Source of the DNA: Paracoccaceae bacterium
Lineage (GTDB): Bacteria; Pseudomonadota; Alphaproteobacteria; Rhodobacterales; Rhodobacteraceae
Direction: 5' to 3'
Length of the DNA stretch: 42,195 bases
Assembly: GCA_902632125.1 (NCBI GenBank)
Contig: CACPBQ010000015.1
Coordinates: forward strand, 1-42,195
Below, in pieces: positions 1 through 8,663 of the stretch; position 1 is the stretch's first letter; the number at the start of each line of letters is the position of its first letter. The position numbers and the translations under genes are program-made. Under the pieces are notes generated by a model that did no database searches, was not told the DNA's origin, and saw only the letters and a program-made list of their open reading frames with translations.

Positions 1-419
1 CTTTTTTAACTGCTTTAGAAATACATGAAGAGGAGGGCGGTGTTGCTGGACGTGGGGCTAGATATACTAATAATCGCGACGTAATGGTTAGCGGTATGCG
101 CGATTTGGGCTTTGAAACTCTACTAGACGAGAGGTGGCTGTCGCCAATTATCGTGACGTTTTTTTGTCCTGCAGACCAAGCATTTGAGTTTACAAAATTT
201 TATGATCTTATGAAGAGTGAAGGCTATATTATTTATCCAGGCAAGTTAACTGTTGTTGATAGCTTTCGCATCGGCTGTATTGGTAGAATGGACAGCCATG
301 TCATGAAAGGTGTTGTATCTGCTGCAAAAAAAGCACTTGAAGCGATGGGTGTAGAAAACGCAGCTCCGCCTGAGGCTGCATTTCTAGAAAGACAAAGACT
401 ATCAGAATTACAAGAATGA
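1..419 (+). CDS. phnW: 2-aminoethylphosphonate--pyruvate transaminase, C-terminal part (cut by window edge)
   Basis: PhnW transfers the amino group of 2-aminoethylphosphonate to pyruvate, giving phosphonoacetaldehyde and alanine (PLP enzyme, cytoplasm). The frame is open from base 3 with no start, so only about the last 138 residues are present and the PLP lysine lies outside the window. The visible part has the family's EEGGVAGRGARY stretch and the conserved tail with YPGKLT, DSFRIGCIGR and the final helix. The frame ends 12 bases before phnA, which codes for an enzyme two steps further on, and this supports the assignment over other class V aminotransferases. The methionine at base 84 is internal, not a start. 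Confidence 0.9.
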   Translation, partial: FLTALEIHEEEGGVAGRGARYTNNRDVMVSGMRDLGFETLLDERWLSPIIVTFFCPADQAFEFTKFYDLMKSEGYIIYPGKLTVVDSFRIGCIGRMDSHVMKGVVSAAKKALEAMGVENAAPPEAAFLERQRLSELQE

Positions 420-431
420 AGGGAATTCTTA

Positions 432-1676
432 ATGAGAATTGAAAAAGAGGTTGAAGCAAATGGGCGAACATATAATCCGGCTTCAAATTGTGCGGTCGTA
501 ATTTGTCTTGATGGATGTGAACCAGAATACTTAGATATAGCAATATCCGAAGGATTAATGCCTAACTTAAAACGTATCCGAGCAGAGGGTACAGATGCAC
601 TCGCTCATTCAGTTATTCCATCTTTTACAAATCCAAATAATATGTCCATCGCTACTGGCCGTCCTCCCGCCATTCACGGAATCTGTGGTAATTTTTTATT
701 TGATCCTGACACTGGCGAAGAAGTTATGATGAATGATGTGCGTTTCTTGCGTGCACCAACTTTATTCTCAAAATATTATGAAGCTGGATCGAGAGTTGCT
801 GTAGTTACCGCAAAAGATAAGCTTAGAGCCTTACTGGGTGATGGCCTGAAGTTTGACAAAGGGCGGGCCATTTGTTTCTCTTCGGAGAAGGCTGACCAGG
901 CGACAAAGGGTGATAATGGCATACAAAATGCCAGCGAATGGCTCGGTCGGCCAGTTCCCGAAGTATATTCAGCCGATCTTTCAGAATTTGTCCTGGCCGC
1001 TGGTGTAAAGATTTTAAAAGAGTGGTCACCAAATGTTATGTATCTTTCAACCACTGATTACATTCAACATAAATTTGCACCAAATCAACAGGGTGCCAAA
1101 GATTTTTATATTATGGCCGATGCTTATATTGGCGAACTTGATGCTTTGGGCGCCGCATTGGTAGTAACAGCTGATCATGGGATGAAGCCAAAACACGACG
1201 CTAATGGAGAGCCTATGGTTGTTTATGTTCAAGATCTATTAGATCAATGGTTGGGCGAGGCAAAAGCGAGAGTGATTTTACCAATTACCGATCCCTATGT
1301 TGTTCATCATGGCGCACTTGGATCGTTTGCAACTGCGTATTTGCCTGCAGAAGTAGATACTGTTGAAATAACTGAAAAGTTATCCAATATTGAGGGAATT
1401 TTATTAGTAATTAATAAATCAGAAGCTGTTAAAAGATTTGACCTTCCGCCGGATAGGATAGGGGATATCGTTATTATTTCCACAGAGAATATGACCTTGG
1501 GAACTTCTGTTGATCGTCATGATCTTGAAGCTTTGAAAGAGCCGTTAAGAAGCCATGGGGGTTTAACTGAACAGGAAGTTCCTTTTATAGTAAATCGTAA
1601 AATTGATTTGCCTGAAGTGCCAAATTTAAGAAACTACGATGCCTTCTTTTATGCAAGTATTGCAGCAAATACGTGA
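432..1676 (+). CDS. phnA: Phosphonoacetate hydrolase PhnA
   Basis: PhnA cleaves the C-P bond of phosphonoacetate to acetate and phosphate. It belongs to the alkaline-phosphatase superfamily with two zinc ions. At 414 residues it has the usual length, and the full ligand set can be placed: D27 in LDGCEP, nucleophile T66 in SFTNPNN, D209 and H213 in TTDYIQH, D248 and H249 in TADHGM, and H375 in RSHGG. From memory, the Sinorhizobium enzyme has the same set shifted by two residues. The gene sits between phnW and phnY with short gaps (12 and 52 bases), so it is very probably in one operon. A purine-rich GAAGGGA stretch precedes the ATG. Confidence 0.96.
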   Translation: MRIEKEVEANGRTYNPASNCAVVICLDGCEPEYLDIAISEGLMPNLKRIRAEGTDALAHSVIPSFTNPNNMSIATGRPPAIHGICGNFLFDPDTGEEVMMNDVRFLRAPTLFSKYYEAGSRVAVVTAKDKLRALLGDGLKFDKGRAICFSSEKADQATKGDNGIQNASEWLGRPVPEVYSADLSEFVLAAGVKILKEWSPNVMYLSTTDYIQHKFAPNQQGAKDFYIMADAYIGELDALGAALVVTADHGMKPKHDANGEPMVVYVQDLLDQWLGEAKARVILPITDPYVVHHGALGSFATAYLPAEVDTVEITEKLSNIEGILLVINKSEAVKRFDLPPDRIGDIVIISTENMTLGTSVDRHDLEALKEPLRSHGGLTEQEVPFIVNRKIDLPEVPNLRNYDAFFYASIAANT

Positions 1677-1728
1677 TGCAATAACTTTCAATAAACGAAT
1701 TTAGTCACAAATAAGGAGATCACTTATT

Positions 1729-3177
1729 ATGTCAAAACGAACTATTCGTAACGAAGCAATGCGCATTGGTGGCGAGAAAATCTTCACTGATAAAACTGTC
1801 GATGTAACTTACCCTTATACTGAAGAAGTAATAGCCACGGTGCCTGCTGGCATAGCAGAACATGCAAAGAAGGCATTTGAAATTGCATCAAATTACAAGC
1901 CTTCTTTAACACGGTATGAGAGACAACAAATATTATTTCGCGCTGCAGAAATTATAAGAGATAGACGTGAAGATATTGCCCATTGGTTAACTTTGGAGTT
2001 AGGCATTTGTCAACAACACGCTCTATACGAAACAGGACGGTCTTACGATGTTTTTACTTTAGCCGGCCAACTCGCTATCCAAGATGATGGCGAAATTTTT
2101 TCATGTGATTTAACACCTCATGGCAAAAGTAGAAAAATTTTCACGAAGAGAGAACCTGTCCGTAGTATTTCAGCGATTACTCCTTTCAATCATCCACTGA
2201 ATATGGTTGCCCATAAAATAGCCCCTGCTATTGCGACAAATAATTGTGTGGTTTGCAAACCAACAGAACAGACGCCGCTTACGGCCATAACCTTGGCTGA
2301 CATATTGTATGATGCTGGTTTACCCCCAGAAATGTTTCAAATTGTAACAGGTCTGCCCCAAGATATTGGAGGAGAAATGATAACAAATCCCAATATTGAT
2401 ATCATTACTTTTACTGGTGGTGTTCCAGTGGGGAAAATGATTGCTGAAAAGGCAGGGTATAAAAGGACTGCCTTAGAGCTTGGAGGTAATGATCCTTTGA
2501 TAATCTTGAATGATCTCAAGGAAGGTGATTTTGACAAAGCCGCCACTATCGCAGTAGCAGGTGCGACTGGGAACTCTGGTCAGCGCTGTACTGCTGTGAA
2601 AAGAATATTAATTCAGGAAAGTATTGCGGATCAAGTGGTTCCACTGATACTCGAAAAAGCTCAGTCTATCAAATATGGAGACCCAATGGATCCAGATACT
2701 CAACTTGGATGCGTTATAAATGCTAAAGCAGCCGAGCTTTTTGAAAAAAGAGTTTTCGAGGCAGAAGCTAAGGGCGCAAAAATTTTATATCATCCAGGTC
2801 GTGATGGCGCTTTACTGCCCCCAATAGTGATAGACCACGTGCCTCATGAATGTGATTTAGTCATGGAGGAAACATTTGGTCCAATTGTACCGATAGTTCG
2901 AGTCCCTGACGACGATCTAGAAGTTATGGCTATTTCAAATAGCACTGAGTTTGGCCTTTCCTCTGGAGTATGTACAAATGATTTAATCCGGGCAACAAAC
3001 TACATTGAGGGACTTGACGTGGGAACAGTCAATATTTGGGAGCAACCAGGATATCGAATAGAAATGTCTCCTTTTGGTGGTATAAAAGACTCTGGTAACG
3101 GTGTAAAAGAAGGTGTTCTCGAAGCTATGAAATTCTTCACAAATGTTAAGACTTATTCGCTTCCTTGGCCCAGCTGA
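1729..3177 (+). CDS. phnY: Phosphonoacetaldehyde dehydrogenase PhnY
   Basis: This aldehyde dehydrogenase oxidises phosphonoacetaldehyde to phosphonoacetate with NAD(P)+. Its 482 residues carry the family's catalytic residues: N154 in PFNHP, E250 in LELGG and the nucleophile C287 in [12 protein letters not shown]. The identity beyond the ALDH family comes from the neighbourhood: phnA directly upstream uses its product and phnW makes its substrate. An AAGGAG Shine-Dalgarno sequence lies 9 to 14 bases before the ATG. No phnX (phosphonoacetaldehyde hydrolase) is visible, so this organism appears to use the oxidative branch of 2-aminoethylphosphonate breakdown. Confidence 0.93.
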   Translation: MSKRTIRNEAMRIGGEKIFTDKTVDVTYPYTEEVIATVPAGIAEHAKKAFEIASNYKPSLTRYERQQILFRAAEIIRDRREDIAHWLTLELGICQQHALYETGRSYDVFTLAGQLAIQDDGEIFSCDLTPHGKSRKIFTKREPVRSISAITPFNHPLNMVAHKIAPAIATNNCVVCKPTEQTPLTAITLADILYDAGLPPEMFQIVTGLPQDIGGEMITNPNIDIITFTGGVPVGKMIAEKAGYKRTALELGGNDPLIILNDLKEGDFDKAATIAVAGATGNSGQRCTAVKRILIQESIADQVVPLILEKAQSIKYGDPMDPDTQLGCVINAKAAELFEKRVFEAEAKGAKILYHPGRDGALLPPIVIDHVPHECDLVMEETFGPIVPIVRVPDDDLEVMAISNSTEFGLSSGVCTNDLIRATNYIEGLDVGTVNIWEQPGYRIEMSPFGGIKDSGNGVKEGVLEAMKFFTNVKTYSLPWPS

Positions 3178-3208
3178 CCATCAAAAAGTTTCGGTTTGAG
3201 AAAATTAG

Positions 3209-4042
3209 ATGACCGTTTCGGTCTTCAGTCTGGTTTTACTGGCTGCGGCTCTTCACGCGATTTGGAACGCTGTTATCAAGGGCACTGGTGATAAGACAAT
3301 CGCCATTGGTCTGGTTGCCTTGGGCCATATGGTGTTGGGGTTAATCGGTGCTGCGATTTTGCCGCTTCCCGATATTAAAGTTATTCCATTTATAATAGCC
3401 TCTACTTTGATACACTGGGGTTATTATTACGGCTTAACCACGGCATATAAGTTTGGAGACCTATCTCTGATTTATCCAATTGCGAGGGGAATAAGCCCTG
3501 TGATAGTGACCTTCTTTGCTTTTTTCTGGATTGATGAGCGTTTGAGCTGGGTGGAAATGAGTGGTGTGCTCTTGATTTCAAGTGGTATTTTATTTTTAGG
3601 GTTGAGGTCATTATCTAATGAAAAGTCCATTACTGCTTTAGTCTTTGCTTTGACAACAGGAATGCTAATTGCCGCTTATTCTGTAACTGATGGGTTTGGA
3701 GTGCGCCTTACAGAAAATCCACTTTCTTATATAGTCTGGCTATTTATTGCTGAAGGTTTTGTAGTATTTTACATCTTTGGCAGGTTCAGGTTGAGACTAC
3801 TAAAATCATCACTTTCTGAAATACTGCTGGGCTTTTTTGCTGGAGTTGTTTCTACAGTTGCTTATGGTTTAGCGTTATACGCAAAAAGCCTTGCTCCACT
3901 TGGAATTGTTACGGCATTACGTGAAACTTCTGTTATTATTGCCACTCTTATTGGGGTATTTTGGTTCAAAGAAAAACCAATTGGTTATCGTCTTGGTGCA
4001 GCAAGTATAGTATTCTGTGGGATTATTTTTCTGGCTCTTTAG
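3209..4042 (+). CDS. EamA/DMT family permease next to phnY
   Basis: Inner-membrane protein of 277 residues with the usual ten hydrophobic segments and two EamA repeats (about residues 1-135 and 142-277). The family moves small metabolites, often outward; the substrate cannot be read from the sequence. It follows phnY by 31 bases on the same strand, so co-transcription with the phosphonate genes is likely. It could move an aminophosphonate, alanine or another by-product, but that is inference. Its stop codon is only 6 bases from the end of the convergent PbfA-like gene, and no hairpin terminator is visible between them. Confidence 0.85.
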   Translation: MTVSVFSLVLLAAALHAIWNAVIKGTGDKTIAIGLVALGHMVLGLIGAAILPLPDIKVIPFIIASTLIHWGYYYGLTTAYKFGDLSLIYPIARGISPVIVTFFAFFWIDERLSWVEMSGVLLISSGILFLGLRSLSNEKSITALVFALTTGMLIAAYSVTDGFGVRLTENPLSYIVWLFIAEGFVVFYIFGRFRLRLLKSSLSEILLGFFAGVVSTVAYGLALYAKSLAPLGIVTALRETSVIIATLIGVFWFKEKPIGYRLGAASIVFCGIIFLAL

Positions 4043-4048
4043 AGGAGG

Positions 4049-5407
4049 TCAGGACACTTCTTTTATACCAGCCTCTATAACGTCAAAAGCTTCGTTTAAT
4101 TCTCTTTCGGTAATTGTCATTGGTGGACAAAGAGTTAGAATGCAACCCCCGCCAACTTTGTAGCTCAATCCATTCGACAGAGAATGATAAAGAACTTCTT
4201 CAGCTTCTTTTTGCGCAGGTTTGCTGTTTTTTGTGAGTTCTATGCCAAAAAATAAACCTAAACCTCTTACGTCAGAAATGATTGAATATTTTGATTTTAT
4301 TTCCGCTAAGCGTTTCAGGCCTTTTCCCCCAAGTATCACTGAGTTGTCGATTAATTTTTCTTCTAAAAGACATTCAATTGTTGCAAGAGCAGCCGCACAT
4401 CCAACAGAACTCTTTTCATGTGTATAGTGACCAAGAGCTCTATCCCCAACAATATCTAGGTCTTCCCGAACTATGAGAGCAGCCATTGGAAAAATGCCAC
4501 CACCTAGACCTTTTCCAACAACCAGCATGTCAGGGACAACGTCGAAGTGTTCACAAACAAACATTTTACCCGTACGACCCATCGCTGACGGGATTTCATC
4601 AAATATCAACAAGATATCGTTATCATCACAAATACTTCTTACCCGTTTCCAATAATTTCTTGGTGGGAGCTCCACAGTCGTCCATCGCATGGGTTCCGCA
4701 ATTAGTGCCCCTATATCTCCTTCCATTTCGATGACATATTTTAAGTATTCAATACAGCCATCATGATTTTCATCACGGCAATTGAAGTGGCATCTCCCTC
4801 GCCTTGGAGGAGGAATATGCTCCGATCCTGGCATGAGTGGCCCAACATCTTTTCGAAATAGACTTTCACCACCAATTGAAATTGCATCTAGAGATGCACC
4901 ATGAAAACTGTCCCACATTGAGATTGTTTTGTGTCGGCCTGTAGCATATCGAGCAAGCTTCAAGGCCATACCTATCGCATTTGTGCCTCCGGGAGCGAAT
5001 AGCATTTTGTTTAGATTACCGGGAGCTAATTCGGCGAGCTTACGAGCCAAATCTATTGCCGTCTGGTTTGTATATCTTCGCGGACAAAAAGGTAGTTGGT
5101 CTAACTGGTCTTTGATGGCTTTTACCACTCTTGGATGTCCGTGTCCCACTTGGTGAACACTATTGCCGTGAAAATCCATAATTTTACGACCTTGAATATC
5201 TTCTATATATATACCTTCACTTTTATTAATAATATTTAAGCATGGGCTTGATAGAGATTGATGCAAAAAGAATTGTGCGTCGTCTTCTAAGAGTTTCCGT
5301 GTTTTGGGGTCTATGTGTTTTTTAGCCCATTCTTTTCTTTGTTTAGAAAAATTGACATCCCCTTCTGTTAAACCTGTCTGTGATTTAGTATCAAATTTTT
5401 GTCTCAT
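4049..5407 (-). CDS. pbfA: Class III PLP enzyme, probable (R)-1-hydroxy-2-aminoethylphosphonate ammonia-lyase
   Basis: 452-residue class III aminotransferase-fold protein. The PLP lysine is K299 in VVGKGLGGG and the cofactor aspartate is D270 in FDEIPSAMGRTG. Three stretches, FHGNSVHQVGHGHP (79-92), MWDSFHGASLDAISIGGE (164-181) and DEIPSAMGRTG, match what I remember of PbfA, a lyase that removes ammonia from (R)-1-hydroxy-2-aminoethylphosphonate to give phosphonoacetaldehyde. The location, tail to tail with phnW-phnA-phnY, fits, because PhnY and PhnA can use the product. The C-terminal half has a cysteine- and histidine-containing loop (206-218). It overlaps the upstream TIM-barrel gene by 4 bases (ATGA). 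The alternative is an ordinary omega-transaminase. The family call is sure; the lyase activity is moderately sure. Confidence 0.68.
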   Translation of the reverse strand: MRQKFDTKSQTGLTEGDVNFSKQRKEWAKKHIDPKTRKLLEDDAQFFLHQSLSSPCLNIINKSEGIYIEDIQGRKIMDFHGNSVHQVGHGHPRVVKAIKDQLDQLPFCPRRYTNQTAIDLARKLAELAPGNLNKMLFAPGGTNAIGMALKLARYATGRHKTISMWDSFHGASLDAISIGGESLFRKDVGPLMPGSEHIPPPRRGRCHFNCRDENHDGCIEYLKYVIEMEGDIGALIAEPMRWTTVELPPRNYWKRVRSICDDNDILLIFDEIPSAMGRTGKMFVCEHFDVVPDMLVVGKGLGGGIFPMAALIVREDLDIVGDRALGHYTHEKSSVGCAAALATIECLLEEKLIDNSVILGGKGLKRLAEIKSKYSIISDVRGLGLFFGIELTKNSKPAQKEAEEVLYHSLSNGLSYKVGGGCILTLCPPMTITERELNEAFDVIEAGIKEVS

Positions 5408-6174
5408 TCTTGGTTTTCCATCTTAAAAAAGGGATCTCGCCAACCTAAACCACCTTCTGTTGAGCCAGACGGACGGTACTCACAGCCAAAAGCTCCTTGA
5501 TACCCAAGCTGCTTAAATTCTGGTAAAATATCACTATAGTTTAGAGCTCCTGGGAATGGCTCAGCTCTATTTTCAGCAGCAGCAATTTGAACATGTCCAA
5601 TTTTATCAGCATGATCTGCAAAATTTTTAACTAAGTCGCCACTTTCTTTGTAGATATGGTAGCAATCAAACATTATTTTTAATCTTGGATGATCGATTTT
5701 ATCTATAATAGCTGCTGCCTGTTCAATTGTTCTTAGAAAGTAACCAGATAACTGTTCTTCGCAGACGGGTTCAATCAGAATAGAAATTTTTGAATTATCC
5801 AGTGCAAATTTTAAATTTGATATAAATGTACTTTTCGAAGTTTTATTATACTCTGTGATGCCGGACAAGATGTGGAGGCCTTTTGCTCCAAGATCTTCTG
5901 CTATTGTTATAGCGTCTTTGATTTCATTTCTGGCTTTGTCTAATTGGTCAGGAATTGCCGCACACCCAAAAGTATCGCCCATCCTGACATTCATTCCGTT
6001 CACATTTAACTCTATCTTTGAAAGTAGATTTTTTAATCCAGCTAAATTTTCTTTGTGAGGTTCGTCATGGAACTCCAAAGAGCTGAAGCCATGGCGCTTT
6101 GCCATTTTTAATCGGTCAATAAAAGGCAATTCTTTCCACAAATAACCGGTGTTAGCTGAAAAGTTAAAATCCAA
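5404..6174 (-). CDS. Hydroxypyruvate isomerase-like TIM-barrel protein
   Basis: 256 residues of the xylose-isomerase-like TIM-barrel superfamily. The N-terminus (FSANTGYLWKELPFIDR) resembles hydroxypyruvate isomerase (Hyi). The expected metal ligands are present: E135 in LIEPV, D170 with H173 in FDCYH, Q196 in HVQIA and E232 in CEYRP, so the protein should be an active metal-dependent isomerase or epimerase. Hyi proper interconverts hydroxypyruvate and tartronate semialdehyde, but no glyoxylate carboligase or tartronate semialdehyde reductase is nearby. Its 4-base overlap with the PbfA-like gene suggests translational coupling and a shared task. The real substrate is unknown. Confidence 0.75.
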   Translation of the reverse strand: MDFNFSANTGYLWKELPFIDRLKMAKRHGFSSLEFHDEPHKENLAGLKNLLSKIELNVNGMNVRMGDTFGCAAIPDQLDKARNEIKDAITIAEDLGAKGLHILSGITEYNKTSKSTFISNLKFALDNSKISILIEPVCEEQLSGYFLRTIEQAAAIIDKIDHPRLKIMFDCYHIYKESGDLVKNFADHADKIGHVQIAAAENRAEPFPGALNYSDILPEFKQLGYQGAFGCEYRPSGSTEGGLGWRDPFFKMENQE

Positions 6175-6192
6175 AATTATTTATCTCTCAGT

Positions 6193-7317
6193 TTAGGGTA
6201 TCAGTACTTCCCGGATTGTTTTTGCATCATCAAGACGGTCCATTGCCTCATTTAGGTCGCCAAAATTAATTTTACGAGACATGAGTTTGTTGACTGGTAG
6301 AACACCTGTTTGGAACATATTCAAATAGCGAGGTATATCGCGTTTAGCGACACAACTCCCCATATATGAACCTCGAAGGCATCTTTCTTCTGCAGCTATT
6401 TTTAAATGTGATAAATTGATTTCAGCTTCAGGCCCTGGCATGCCTGCTGCAACTGTTGTTCCGCCCCGTCTGGTTATTTCGTATGCTGTCTGCAGTGCGC
6501 GGCCCGACCCTGCGGTTTCAACGGCAATATGCACGCCTCCGTTGGTTATTTTATGTACTTGTTCAATAGCGTCGTTGTCAGCTGCATTGATAGCATGATG
6601 AACTCCAAGTGCTTTTGCAAATTCGAGTTTTTCTTCACTTAAATCTATGGCTATTACTTTCCCTGCTCCCAAAGCTAAAGATGCTAAAACTGCACTTAGC
6701 CCAACACCACCAAGTCCTACGACACCAATGAACTGACCAGCTTTAGCATCAGCAGTATTAATCACTGAGCCTACGCCGGTTACCACTCCACAACCAAAAA
6801 GTGCTGCTTGTTCAAACGGGATCGATTTGTCAATCTTAACCAATGCTTCTTTTGATAACACTGAGTACTCCGCAAACCCAGCAACACCGGAATGGTGGTG
6901 GATCGATTTACCTTTTTGGCTCAGCCTGGTTGTTCCATCTCTCAAAACTGCCTTTGCATTTGCAACTGTAGCAGGTTCGCAGAGGGCCGGTCGGCCGGAG
7001 CTACACATTTCACAGAGGCCACAGCTTGCAACATAGGAGGGCACCACATGATCACCAATTTCGAAGCCTTCAACGTTTTCCCCAATTTTGGTAATAATAC
7101 CAGCCGCCTCATGTCCTAGTACGATTGGCATAGGCTTTCCACGCTCACCACTAATTGCAACCAAATCGGAATGACAAAGACCAACGGCTTTGACTTTAAT
7201 CATTACTTCGTTTGATTTTGGTGGATCTAGCTCAACTTCTTCAATAGAGAGTGGTTTGCTTTCAGTGTAAGGTCTGGGTAACCCCGATTGACGTAAAACT
7301 GCTGCCTTTATTTTCAT
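6193..7317 (-). CDS. Zinc-dependent alcohol dehydrogenase (MDR family)
   Basis: Medium-chain dehydrogenase that oxidises an alcohol, or reduces an aldehyde, with NAD(H). From the ATG at 7317 it has 374 residues. Catalytic zinc residues are C48 in GLCHSD and H69 in GHE; structural zinc cysteines are C99, C102, C105 and C113; the GLGGVGL cofactor loop follows near residue 200. I prefer this ATG to the in-frame GTG at 7329 because MKIKAAVLR is the typical start and GGGTG sits just before it. It is 18 bases from the TIM-barrel gene and 21 from the aminotransferase gene, so the four genes probably form one operon. The substrate cannot be deduced. Confidence 0.85.
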   Translation of the reverse strand: MKIKAAVLRQSGLPRPYTESKPLSIEEVELDPPKSNEVMIKVKAVGLCHSDLVAISGERGKPMPIVLGHEAAGIITKIGENVEGFEIGDHVVPSYVASCGLCEMCSSGRPALCEPATVANAKAVLRDGTTRLSQKGKSIHHHSGVAGFAEYSVLSKEALVKIDKSIPFEQAALFGCGVVTGVGSVINTADAKAGQFIGVVGLGGVGLSAVLASLALGAGKVIAIDLSEEKLEFAKALGVHHAINAADNDAIEQVHKITNGGVHIAVETAGSGRALQTAYEITRRGGTTVAAGMPGPEAEINLSHLKIAAEERCLRGSYMGSCVAKRDIPRYLNMFQTGVLPVNKLMSRKINFGDLNEAMDRLDDAKTIREVLIP

Positions 7318-7350
7318 AATGTCACCCACAATAAAATTTAATTTGAGTTT

Positions 7351-8637
7351 TTAGGCTGCGGCTTCCTCCAATGAAGCTTCCAGAATATCCAAGCCTTCTC
7401 CTATAACTTTGAGATCTGCTGATAAAGGTACCAAAATTCTTATAACATTTCGCGTTGGGCCTGCTGTTACAAGGATAAGGCCTTTTTTAAGTGCTATTTG
7501 AGCTACTTTAGCGGCCATATCACCGTCTGGTTCTAGAGACTCACGATCCTTAACGAGCTCAATAGCATTCATACAACCTAGGCCGCGAACATCGCCAATA
7601 TTTTGCATAGAATTTTTTAAAGACATTTCTCTAAGACGCTTATCTATGACTTCCCCAATCTCTAAGCCTTTTGCCAGCAAACCATCTTTTTCAATTGTCT
7701 CTAATACTGCAAGAGCGGCTGCACAGGCCATTGGATTGCCACCAAATGTACCACCTAGACCCCCAGGTGGGACGGTATCAATAACGCTAGCTTTTCCAAC
7801 TACTCCAGATATCGGTAGACCTCCGCCTATACTTTTTCCTACACAAGTTAAATCTGGATCAATACCGAAGTGTTCCATAGCAAACATTTTGCCAGTACGA
7901 CCAATTCCTGATTGAATTTCGTCAGCGACCATGACAATTCCATGCTCATCACATAACTCACGTAAATACGACACAAATTCCTGAGTGGCTATATTATAAC
8001 CGCCTTCCCCTTGAACAGGTTCAAAAAATATTGCTGCAATTTGATCAGCTGGGCAGTCACTTCTGAATAATGTTGCAAAGGCCCTTTTTGTATCTTCCAA
8101 AGTTATGCCTCGGAATTCGTCAGGAAAGGGAAGTCTGTAAATATCGCCTGGGAACGGGCCAAATCCTTGTTTGAATGGTATCATTCTCGCACTCAATGCC
8201 ATCCCCATGTATGAGCGTCCGTGATATCCATTGGTAAAAGTAATAATTGCAGGGCGTTTTGTGTAATACCGAGCTACTTTAACGGCGTTTTCAACTGCTT
8301 CTCCCCCAGCGGAAAAAAACATGGATTTCTTTTTGAAATCACCTGGATAAATGTCGTTTAAGCGTTCAGCTAGTTCTATGTAGCTTTCATATGGTGTGAC
8401 TTGAAAGCAAGTATGGGTTAGCGTATCCAGCTGGGTTTTTATAGCGTCCACAACTCTGTGATTACGGTGACCTGTATTTTGACAACCAATCCCACCGCAA
8501 AAATCTATGTACCGTTTGCCTTCAACGTCCCATATCTCAGTATTTTCTGCTCGGTCAGCTATAAAAGTAGAAGAGTAGGCGATGGCTTTGGCTACAGAGT
8601 CATCGCGTCTTAATTCAAATTCCTTATTTGTTGCCAT
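7351..8637 (-). CDS. gabT: GabT-like class III aminotransferase (4-aminobutyrate type)
   Basis: 428 residues with the complete class III signature: FSAGGEAVENAVK (109-121), FEPVQGEGG (205-213), D239 in ADEIQSGIGRTGKMF and PLP lysine K268 in CVGKSIGGG. Length and motifs fit 4-aminobutyrate aminotransferase, which makes succinate semialdehyde from GABA. No succinate-semialdehyde dehydrogenase is adjacent. The gene heads a run with an alcohol dehydrogenase, an isomerase-like protein and the PbfA-like enzyme, so another omega-amino compound is possible. The TRAP transporter genes end just upstream (26-base gap) on the same strand, so transcription may run through from dctPQM. Confidence 0.8.
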   Translation of the reverse strand: MATNKEFELRRDDSVAKAIAYSSTFIADRAENTEIWDVEGKRYIDFCGGIGCQNTGHRNHRVVDAIKTQLDTLTHTCFQVTPYESYIELAERLNDIYPGDFKKKSMFFSAGGEAVENAVKVARYYTKRPAIITFTNGYHGRSYMGMALSARMIPFKQGFGPFPGDIYRLPFPDEFRGITLEDTKRAFATLFRSDCPADQIAAIFFEPVQGEGGYNIATQEFVSYLRELCDEHGIVMVADEIQSGIGRTGKMFAMEHFGIDPDLTCVGKSIGGGLPISGVVGKASVIDTVPPGGLGGTFGGNPMACAAALAVLETIEKDGLLAKGLEIGEVIDKRLREMSLKNSMQNIGDVRGLGCMNAIELVKDRESLEPDGDMAAKVAQIALKKGLILVTAGPTRNVIRILVPLSADLKVIGEGLDILEASLEEAAA

Positions 8638-8663
8638 TGATTAACATCCCCATCCATACGGTA

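Noticed and set aside
776-1054. Minus-strand frames inside phnA and similar antisense frames in other genes
   Set aside because: They are mirror frames of well-supported genes and show no protein family features.
7351-8637. GabT-like gene as taurine or 2-aminoethylphosphonate transaminase
   Set aside because: Motifs and length fit the 4-aminobutyrate group best, PhnW is already present, and no taurine genes are near.
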